Assembly (NCBI GenBank): GCA_014529385.2
Contig: CM043948.1
Span: 26,160,768-26,224,767, forward strand
DNA from: Adiantum capillus-veneris
Lineage: Eukaryota; Streptophyta; Polypodiopsida; Polypodiales; Pteridaceae
Length of the DNA stretch: 64,000 nucleotides
Reading direction: 5' to 3'
The notes below the pieces were generated by a model. The model made no database searches, was not told where the DNA came from, and saw only the letters and a program-made list of their open reading frames with translations. Both the position numbers and the translations under genes were made by a program. Of this stretch, positions 55,582-64,000 are shown piece by piece; positions within the stretch are counted from its first letter, which is position 1, and each line of letters opens with the position of its first letter.

Positions 55582-55616
55582 ACATCTTTTTTTTTTTAAC
55601 TCACAATTGTGAGTGA
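55582..55616 (-). mobile_element. LINE 3' tip with poly(A), very short
   Basis: A run of T followed by AACTCACAATTGTGAGTGA repeats the 3' end of the LINE at 54,146-54,190. It is either an extremely truncated insertion or a remnant of one. Confidence 0.5.
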
Positions 55617-55989
55617 AAAGAGATAAAGGTGCATGACAAATTGCTAGACCCTCAGTCGACTAGTCTTAGATTAGTTGGCACAATGGGCGAACTGATACGC
55701 AAGTGTATTAGAGCAACAAAAATACCGAAGTGGGAAAAAATGGTTGGATATTTCCAAAACTCCATATCACATTGGTCCCCTTGGCTCTCTTAAGAAAGAA
55801 TAAAATTGACAAGCCCTTTCTAGAGAGAAATTGCTAGAAAGGTTAATAACAAAGGACTCCATACCTAGCAGTAAGTTTCACCTCAATGGCTTCTTATTAG
55901 TAGAAAGCTTGGAGATGGCCCAAGAGCAGACCTTTCTATAAATCGCAAATCAAGAGTATACACAACACTTTAATTTTCATGATTGATTG

Positions 55990-56200
55990 GTTCTATGGAG
56001 CATGCAATGGCCGGAATCTAGATGGGTGGTGGTAGCTAATAACATTTGATATCCACAGTGGACGCTATCAATGAAGATCTTTTTGTGGAAGGTGCTTTGG
56101 GGGGCATTGCTAGCATGCATCAAGATTCTTGCCAGAGGATTGGCTCAGATAGATGCTCGGGCTACAAAATGTCAAGTGTATCCCCCCCCCCCCCCCCAAA
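55990..56200 (+). pseudogene. LINE zf-RVT tail fragment
   Basis: Frame 56,071 reads MKIFLWKVLWGALLACIKILARG, a third instance of the F-L-W-K-V motif. It ends in a C run and A run at 56,181-56,210. The stretch 55,617-55,990 shows no gene. Confidence 0.55.
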
Positions 56201-56499
56201 AAAAAAAAAACACCTCACGAATGTTTTGTACACCACCTCTTATTTACTACCAATCTTTGGGTACTCGGATATAACAACTATTTCTTTATGATATACTAAT
56301 TCACACTTATGGTTATACATGATAAAATTGCAAAATCTGCCATGTAATTGTTAGGCTAAGCATGCTTAGGCCACCAAATTATCAGAGTTTAGAAAAATTA
56401 ATTTGATTTATAAGCATAGTTGTCGAGGTCAGGAGATCCTCCTCTCTTTTCACCTTTTATGCCACCATCAAAGCTCTATTTTTTTGAAAATTATGGTTC

Positions 56500-56745
56500 T
56501 CGAGCAAGTAATCACTCTTTGGTTTAGAGCGATTGTTCTATTTCAAACACACTACACAAAGGTGCTGGGTTCAATTCACTGGATACCTTAGAACGGGTGA
56601 GACACGTAGCCAATCGTGCACACAGCGGTAGTAAGCGGAAGGGTAAAAGTCACAAAAGTGACTACCCTTTCGTCGAAACGCACAACACTCTTTGGTCTAG
56701 AGCGATTGTTCTATTTCAAACACACTACACAATAATATTGACTCA
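56500..56745 (+). repeat. Short direct duplication
   Basis: CACTCTTTGGT-TAGAGCGATTG and CTATTTCAAACACACTACACAA occur at 56,510-56,560 and 56,687-56,733. The first is followed by GGTGCTGGGTTCAATTC, which is B-box-like. Confidence 0.8.
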
Positions 56746-56749
56746 GGAA

Positions 56750-57935
56750 AATGTACCACCCTTGAATGTGAGTGTTTAAACCTTACATACACTCGTGAAG
56801 AAAAAAGGTGAAGAAAAAGATATGATGGGCATACTAAAGGTGAAGAAAAGGATATACTAGACATACCTACTACCGACTCCATTTCACCTTTATTTGTTGG
56901 AATCTAAACAGATTTTGTCGCGCCCCAATGAAAATGTCGCGTCCACAATGAAAAAATCAGGTTGTCGCCCCAAACTTTGATCATGCTCCCCTAGTTGCGG
57001 CTGATGCTATGCCCTTCCATCACTGACGTCACTGACATGCATGACGCCCATCCTCCCCACTCTCCCCCTCGCCCTGTAGCTCGACGCTCTTGGTCATCCC
57101 TGCCCTGCCCCCAACCATGCTAATGCACCAACACAGCCCGCCATGCCCTTCGTCTCTCCACACAAGCGTTGCCACCGTCAGCAATCCATCCCACGACTTG
57201 CATTTGTTGCAACTTGCTCAATTGAGCACTCTGTCGATGAGGTGGATCACTACTATATTCCCTCTACCTCCTAATAATTATTATGGGTTGAGGAGTGTCA
57301 TGCAAGGCGAGTTGGTATAGAATAAGGTGACGCACCTGGTGTGCAACAAGGCATGCACGGGAGGCTTGCTGTGTTAGCGAAAGGATGATTGACAGGTTTC
57401 CAATGTTGCTGGTGAGAAATCCTCTAACGGATGGTGTCTATCAATTGTCCCAATTCCCGGTTGTCCTGACGGATGGCAACTTGCGATTGTGTTTCCTCTC
57501 TCGCTATCGTTGTTGCACAAGTGACATGGAAAATGTTTTTCTCTCTCCCTCTCTCTCTCTCTTCCCCTTGTTTTTTCCCTCGAAGCAACAAAAAACGTCT
57601 TTCTTGATTCTCGCTAAAGAAGCCCTTCCAAAATCGTTGAGACATAGTAGACAAGATTGATTTCAACATTCACATAAATTGAAAAAACTATAAAAATTTT
57701 GAACTACCTAATGCTCTTGGTAACAAGTGAAAGGGTCACGACGGCTTTCAAAAACAGTAAGAAAGTGATAAAATTGTTTAAAGTGGCAACAGTTTTTTGG
57801 GAAAGGATTGCATTAGCTTAGTCTTGAGCCGATTGAAAATCGAGACTAGCTAGGTGCAAACCATGATAAACGAAAGAAAAACGGATAAAATATGTGAGAA
57901 AGTCGTACAAACATTTTGTAAATCTCAAAATTTTT
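56750..57935. other. No gene seen
   Basis: GC-richer than its surroundings at 56,930-57,260, but open frames have no recognisable motif. A CT-rich run lies at 57,540-57,563. Confidence 0.3.
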
Positions 57936-58268
57936 GCTGGTATTCTCGTTTTTTCTTTGTGAGGAAGAAACTGTATTCTCGTTTTTTCTTTGTGAGGAAG
58001 AAACTTGATTCAATAGCCGCTTAATAAAAGAGACTTTTTTGAATGTTAACACTAATTGGAATCAAGCTATAAAATGCAAGAAATGTAAAGCCATGAGAAG
58101 TTGTAAAATGAAAGGTGAAATAAAAAGAACTAATTAATATAAGCCGCTTAATAAAAGAGATTTTCTTGAATGTTAACACTAATTGGAATCAAGCTATAAA
58201 ATGTAAGAAATATAAAGGCATGAGAAGTTGTGAAATGAAAGGTGAAATAAAAAGAACTAATTAATATA
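57936..58268 (+). repeat. Two tandem duplications, 33 bp and 127 bp
   Basis: GTATTCTCGTTTTTTCTTTG with GTGAGGAAGAAACT is present twice at 57,940-58,005. Directly after, AGCCGCTTAATAAAAGAGA through GAACTAATTAATAT is present twice (58,015-58,141 and 58,142-58,268) with few differences. Confidence 0.95.
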
Positions 58269-58333
58269 TGTGTGTGTAGAATTTATTAGAATTATGCAAG
58301 GTGAAGCTTCACTTTAGCATCAATACTTCTATA

Positions 58334-58760
58334 TCTATACTCTTTATAATGCAGCTTAAAATTTTGAAGGAAGGAGAGAGCCTCCACGTGTCACACTCGA
58401 TTCATTTGAAATGCAAAAGTGAAGAGTTAAGTACTTAGATGGTAAAAAATGAAAAGACTTTTTGATTGATTGATTGTTGACAATGTAAAGTCAAAAGATT
58501 AGAACTTAATCTTAGTAATTCAAAGTCAAAAAAGTAGTACTCTATCTACATTTATATTATTTACAGTTCTTGGGAAGGCCATGGAGTTTCACTTGAACCC
58601 TCAAAATGTCAAGGGTGCTGAAAGCCATTTGAAGAGTAGCTCTACTTTGCATTTTCAAAGCCATGAAGAAGTCCCCTCTATGTGTCACCCAATTAACCTC
58701 TCTCAACACGCTTGCACAATGAACCTCTCTCAACATGCTTTCACAATGAATTTTCCATGC
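58334..58760 (+). mobile_element. Helitron-like 5' end D
   Basis: TCTATACTCTTTATAATG after A, followed by CAGCTTAAAATTTTGAAGGA and GGAGAGAGCCTCC, as in elements A and B. No 3' end was found. Confidence 0.6.
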
Positions 58761-58789
58761 GGTAAATGATCTTCGATCTCGGCATATCT

Positions 58790-58790
58790 G

Positions 58791-58845
<55 letters not shown>

Positions 58846-59052
58846 CCCGTTGGTAGGTGTGTGTATGAGAGATAGAGTTTGGCGTGCCATTTGCTGTGGT
58901 ATTGGAGCGTTGCGGAGGTCTTCCACATTTGCATTGCATTAATGAAGTGCAATGAGCTCGACAATTCATCCATGGGAGTCTAATAATTTGTTTTGGATGT
59001 CTTAGACACATTGTGTGTGTACATGTGTGTATGTGCGCGTGCATGCATGCGT

Positions 59053-59143
<91 letters not shown>

Positions 59144-59208
59144 CCATTCTATACTTTTATGTGTGGATGAGTGTTCTGAGAAATAGAGAATGGTCCATGC
59201 GAATCATG

Positions 59209-59271
<63 letters not shown>

Positions 59272-59275
59272 GGCT
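58790..59275. repeat. Three (GT)n(GA)n composite microsatellites
   Basis: GT then GA at 58,796-58,846, 59,059-59,137 and 59,211-59,271. In each case GT comes first on the plus strand. Confidence 0.95.
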
Positions 59276-60288
59276 CTCACAACGGAACTAGAGTCGAAGG
59301 GAAGGGAGAATAAACATTGGTCTTACATCAATAATCGATGAAATTTATAATTGAGAGTTGATAATTGACATCTACAGAATCGAGAATCCACGTAATAAAA
59401 AAAGTTTGATCCAATGAATCCAAGGCAGAAAGCGTGCATACCCAAGGCAGGAGCGGACCTCAACAGATGGCAAAGGCGGACAATGGGAGGCAACTCCAAC
59501 AACTCTTCGATATTTTTGAAGGTTTTTACGTTACATTTTTGTGAGCTTTGTGGTTTCCTTCGGGTTGACTTAGAATTTAAAAGTAAATCTCAAAATTTGT
59601 AGGTGGATTACACATAGCCTAGGTTTTTTCAACCGCTTAAAGGCAAATTAGAATTCTTGAGGCAAATCATAAATATTTGTAAGAAGGGTTATACTAAATC
59701 GAGTTGAGGCGCAATGTTTTTTCCCAAAAACATGTAAAACTTAGGTATGAGAAATTTTAGGGATAACTTTATTATATTTGAAGGCTTTTACACTCAATTT
59801 TTTAATACTTTGTACATATAGAGATAATTTTCTAAATATGTAGGTGAGATTACACTATATCGAGGTTTTTCCGAGCATTTGTTTATACTATGATTTTTCC
59901 CAAAAAAATTAGAGGCAAATTTACTATAAAATTTGAAGGTTTTTGCACTATACTTCTTTGCCTTTGTAGATTCTCTAAACTTTGATTTAGGTTTCCTGAA
60001 CATTGTCGTTTCTTTGAACTTTGGAGGTGGTCTTTCAATTTAAAAGTTAAGGTTGTGATGTTAAGTGTCATTCTTTTTGCATCCATGGCTCAGTTGGACC
60101 GTGGCAATGTTATATTTTTTATGTTTCTAATTCAATATCGTTGAGTGAGTGCTGTTGAAAACAAAAAATTTAAAAAAATTAGAGGTAAATCTTGAAATTT
60201 GTAGGTGGAATTACACTAAACCTATGTTTTTTTTGCGATGTTGTGGGTGTCCTAATCTTTAAATTACATTTTACAAGTGTGTGGCCCG

Positions 60289-60295
<7 letters not shown>
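59276..60295 (+). repeat. Degenerate repeats with GTAGGTGG-ATTACACTA motif; no gene
   Basis: The phrase AATTTGTAGGTGG-ATTACACTAAACCTAGGTTTTT occurs in four diverged forms near 59,597, 59,838, 60,199 and 60,468. AAAAAATTAGAGG-AAAT precedes two of them. Spacing is 240-360 bases. No gene was seen. Confidence 0.7.

Positions 60296-60337
<42 letters not shown>
60294..60337. repeat. (GA)n microsatellite
   Basis: About 44 bases of GA after CCCGTCC, similar to the GGCCCGTA-GA junction of the array at 19 kb. Confidence 0.95.
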
Positions 60338-60341
<4 letters not shown>

Positions 60342-60555
60342 CCTTTCCTTGGCACCCAATCCATTCTCTCTCTTTCTTTGCCTTGGCCTCCACCCCCCCT
60401 CCCCCCCAAAGCCCTTTCCTTATGTCACATGGTAGGGGCCTCCAAGGTGCATAAGATATAGTTGAGAAATTTGTAGGTGGGATTGCACTAAACCTAGGTT
60501 TTTCTCGATCACTTGGGTACAGAATAGTTTTCTACTATTACTCAATAGTCCATTA

Positions 60556-60773
60556 TCTATACTCTTTATAATGGGCCTCAACAAATTAGAGGAAGGAGAG
60601 GGCCTCCACATGTCGCATTTTTGGTTGATTTGCATGGCCCGTTGGATCAATGCCGATATTAAGATGTTGAGTCCCAGCCTTAAAAAATTGCATAAAGTAG
60701 TTCAAATTGCAACTCCATCCTTTCCCATCGACTTGCAATAGTCAAATTTGTGAGTCTCACAAGTTGTTGTCAA

Positions 60774-60775
<2 letters not shown>
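60556..60775 (+). mobile_element. Helitron-like 5' end E
   Basis: TCTATACTCTTTATAATG after A at 60,555, then GGCCTCAACAAATTAG and GGAGAGGGCCTCCACATGTC. No 3' end was found in the window. Confidence 0.55.
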
Positions 60776-60842
<67 letters not shown>

Positions 60843-60964
60843 CAATGTAGAATATGCAGATCCAACCTCTTTCAACAACATACAGATTGTAGTAGCCAAA
60901 ATTGTGTACGTGATAGTTTGCATGTGTGTGTACACGCTCTGTGTGTGCGTGCGTGTCACTGTTA

Positions 60965-61038
<74 letters not shown>

Positions 61039-61297
61039 CTTTCCTTGGCAACTTGGTAGCCCACCAAAATGACTACGAAGCATCAAAACTTGTCTACCTC
61101 CAACCAAGTGAGAGTCATGAGAAGCCCGTATATTGGCAAGCCATGGTTTTGATAGCATTGTGCAATAGTAGAAAGCTGATAGAAATGTGGTACATTGTCA
61201 TTGATTGATGAGTGGGGAGATATGGACAACTTAAATTTGTTAGAAGTCGTGTGAAGGATAAGTTGATCGCAACCGATCAGCCGAAAGCACTCCATGT

Positions 61298-61363
<66 letters not shown>

Positions 61364-61479
61364 ATTGAGCAAGTCTTCAACTTAAAAGAATTGAGAAATG
61401 GAGGAAAGAATGTGATAAAATAGATATCAAAGACCTACTTGTGATTCCTAAGACTACTATTCTATTGTTTGTGTGTGTG

Positions 61480-61514
<35 letters not shown>

Positions 61515-61524
61515 GAGAGAGAGA
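60776..61524. repeat. Cluster of (GT)n(GA)n and (GA)n microsatellites
   Basis: GT then GA at 60,776-60,842 and 60,966-61,035, GA alone at 61,300-61,361, and GT then GA at 61,468-61,524. The unique DNA between them shows no gene. Confidence 0.95.
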
Positions 61525-62165
61525 AGGCCAACTCCATTTAGTCCTGTTGAGGAGTGTGTGTGTCTATTTATGTTCGAAAGAGAGAGAGAGAGAGAGTGCC
61601 ATTGATTGGCCTTGGTGTTTGATTAAAAAATGCCTCCCCCTCCCCCCCCCCCCCCAAAAACTCGATCATGAACACAACACAACACTTACTTCATATACAA
61701 ATTCTCAAATGTTGCCACAAGAGGCCTCATGTAGTCTCCTCTATTAACAGTCGTGGCTACCACGAGCCCCACACCCTTATACAACCTCAATCCTCTATTG
61801 GCCAGGATGCCAAGACTTTGGATCCAATACATGTCCCACTCGCCACAAGTGCAGGCTGAGCCATCTACTCCTCTACCGCTGAGTGTCCGCCACCCTTCCT
61901 GACAAGCTCCATTTTTTCCTAGCTGCTGCAGCCCTCCACACCAGGAGAGAGAGAGAGAGAGTCCCACATCTGTCTCCACAATTTCTTCGTCTTTTTTCGG
62001 CCAGTCAGTGGATGCTACAATGTTGAGAGCTCCAACGAGACCATTCAATCTTTTTAGCTTTCCCAAGTTTTCACATCTCGAACTCTTGACATAGACAAGA
62101 AAAAAGGGGTTCTGCAAGGGGATAAGTGGCATTGCCTACTTCTACAATGCTCACGGAAACGGTCG
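61525..62165. other. No gene seen
   Basis: A C run lies at 61,643-61,655 and short GA tracts near 61,580 and 61,945. Open frames show no family motif. Confidence 0.3.
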
Positions 62166-62169
62166 TGCA

Positions 62170-62330
62170 AGGCGGTCTTCCATTCAGTGTTTGAGAAAAA
62201 TGTGTCTCAACTTAATATCATGCCGTTTTCAATTTCAAAAATGCGGGTTGAGGGCAAGGGGAAAAGGAGAAATCCCACCCCAAAGTAGAGAAAAATAGTG
62301 TAAAAACCTGCAAAATAAACCTAATTTTCT
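62170..62330 (-). repeat. Reverse copy of the 19-kb array core
   Basis: Read on the minus strand it gives TTTTTACACTATTTTTCTC, TTTGGGGTGGGATTTCTCC, CTTGCCCTCAACC, TTTGAAATTGAAAACGG, TTGAGACACATTTTTCTC and AACACTG in the same order as the units at 18,990-20,334. The GA tract is absent. Confidence 0.85.
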
Positions 62331-62939
62331 AAACTTCCTCTTGGAAAATTAAAAGAAAGCAAGTTTATATGTTTGAAAAAATGATTTTGCCAAAACACTA
62401 ATGTGATTGCATTGGAGGATGATCATTGCCAGTCGAGGGTATTGTCCTTGGTCTTCGAATTAGCAGTCCTTTGCTCATTTGGAACCTCCTTGGTGTTGCA
62501 TACCTAATGTGGGCCCTTTGCCTCCCCCTAGAAATGATGACTCCGATCTCTTATTTTAGAGTTGCCCCCATGCATGTGCCTCCATTGTAGGACTGCCTAC
62601 ATATCATTTTGCTTACATTTAGAGCCTGGTCACTTTGGCACAACTAAATAGCCTTCCAGCTTTGTTTGCAAGTCAAGACCTGTGTCTTTTTGAAGATAAA
62701 TGTTGGATTTGGCTGAGTGATGAGACAGATCTTGAGCAGGTTCTTGCTACCAACAGGGCCTCAAAAGTCAACCATGTGAATTGCTATGCCCGTTTCGAGA
62801 CTCTCGACTACCACGATTAGATAGGTAGAGAGAGAAGAGCCAGCTCGTGAGCGGACAAAAAGCAGGCTCGTTGGTACACACGACCTGGCTCTTCACCTCT
62901 CACATGTTTCATTTTAATATTACAAACTAGACATGCAGC

Positions 62940-62940
<1 letters not shown>
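62331..62940. other. No gene recognised
   Basis: A 61-codon frame at 62,635-62,820 (CWIWLSDETDLEQVL) has reasonable protein composition but matches no family I know. Confidence 0.3.
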
Positions 62941-62998
<58 letters not shown>

Positions 62999-63111
62999 AG
63001 AAGAAGAATAAGAAGAAGAAGAAGAAGAAGAAGATCACAAGAGAACTCAAGGTCTTGCATGCTCACATACTTATATAAGGAGAGGGGGACACAGTGACCT
63101 TAAAGTTTAAC

Positions 63112-63175
<64 letters not shown>
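62941..63175. repeat. (GA)n, (GAA)n and (GA)n microsatellites
   Basis: GA at 62,941-62,995 passes into GAA repeats to 63,033. A second GA tract lies at 63,115-63,174. Confidence 0.95.
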
Positions 63176-63177
<2 letters not shown>

Positions 63178-63239
63178 AGATTGACCTTTGGGACCGAGTA
63201 CAACATGTAACATGCTTGAAGACTAAGTGCCTCAATGCT

Positions 63240-63351
63240 CTGCCTCACATTTAAGCTAAGCCAAATGGCTTCTATGGTATAAAATATGGGTAAGGTCAAG
63301 CATGTGAATGGTTGAATACAGTCTGACTCTGCTCTCTTGAAGAAGAACATG

Positions 63352-63396
<45 letters not shown>

Positions 63397-64000
63397 TTTG
63401 CAACAGGCCCTTTCTTTTAGGATGATGCCCAAAACTCTTGCAAAGAGAAACGATTGAGTGAGCTTTTGTCCTCACATTTCAAGGTGCCAATGGTGCCCAA
63501 ATGTACACAAAAAAACAGTATGCGTCTTATATTACTAACATGCTTATGGTCAATTGCAAGAGACCTCAACATCCATGCGATGAGTCCTGGTAGATGCAAG
63601 TGTACATACTAGCTAGATTGAGTGCAATCCAACCTGTAAATTTTGAAATTTACCCACTTATAGAGACAAAGTTTCTATAGCCATGCAGTCACCTCCAGGT
63701 CACATACCCATCATGAATAGTGCCTTTGAGAAGCAAACGACACCATCAAATAGCAGTTGATGACTTAGTTGATTGTGATGCCCCAAATGCAAGACCAAAA
63801 CTACAGGAGAGAAGCATGGGAGAGTTGTTATCATGACCAATGCCTTGATTGGTAAGGATGGTGAGAGGGAATGCTAATGCATCTAAAGAATTTGTCGTTC
63901 AATGTAAACACTATATCCAAAGAAGGATACCATCTCTCTATTATTCTGTTTAGAGGGCCACTACCACTCATCAAGGTCCCATATCAATTGTGTGGGGGAG
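63240..64000. repeat. Segment related to Helitron A interior; (GT)n at 63,353-63,395
   Basis: GGTTGAATACAGTCTG, GATGCCCAAAACTC and TGTACACAA-x occur in the same order and spacing as in 46,800-47,060. The GT tract stands between the same two blocks, while in element A that place has no tract. No gene was seen to the window end. Confidence 0.55.

Noticed and set aside
56500-56600. A further tRNA-like gene from GGTGCTGGGTTCAATTC
   Set aside because: Only a B-box-like string is present; no A box at proper spacing and no pairing stems were found.

Overview
This is a window of plant nuclear DNA made almost entirely of nested, decayed transposable elements and very many (GA)n, (GT)n and (TA)n microsatellites. 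Support for a land plant: GT-AG introns, Ty3/gypsy and Ty1/copia remnants with plant-type primer sites, a Mutator-like element with an Ulp1-type protease gene, Helitron termini of the plant type, LINE zf-RVT tails and PPR-like gene fragments. I cannot name the species. The microsatellite density and TE load would fit a large-genome fern, lycophyte, bryophyte or gymnosperm, but that is inference. I found no clearly intact host gene, no rRNA or tRNA gene and no CRISPR array.

Layout. 0.6-4.4 kb: an intron-containing but damaged gene whose pieces read as a ParB-like (G-x-N-H-R) domain followed by a beta-class (motif order IV, X, I) DNA methyltransferase; this is the most unusual item. 4.7-9.3 kb: diverged tandem duplications and a Ty3 RNase H fragment. 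9.9-19 kb: three broken Ty3/gypsy elements, two on the plus strand and one on the minus strand, the latter split by one of the others. 19-20.3 kb: a tandem array whose units carry their own (GA)n tracts. 20,340-28,737: a complete but mutated Ty3 chromovirus on the minus strand, with 1.4-kb LTRs and a perfect 5-bp target duplication (ATCTA). 29.6-43.2 kb: a 13.6-kb Mutator-like element with about 0.2-kb terminal inverted repeats and a matching flank duplication. It carries a zinc-finger/acidic/Ulp1 cysteine-protease gene and is itself invaded by a copia fragment and by several small foldback elements of its own family. These foldbacks contain tRNA-like A-box/B-box modules.

43.5-52.3 kb: two Helitron-like elements in direct tandem, each with a TC-type 5' end, a GC-rich 3' hairpin and a CTAG terminus. 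The first holds a LINE tail and the second holds PPR-like fragments. 52.3-64 kb: a SINE-like segment, another foldback, a 5'-truncated LINE with a perfect 17-bp target duplication that landed inside an older LINE, three more Helitron-like 5' ends, and many (GT)n(GA)n composite microsatellites.

The coding segments do not form a pathway. Their relation is one of insertion order: the elements date each other by nesting. Exon and domain calls were made by reading translations and repeats by eye; identities and exact ends are estimates unless a target duplication or terminus fixes them.
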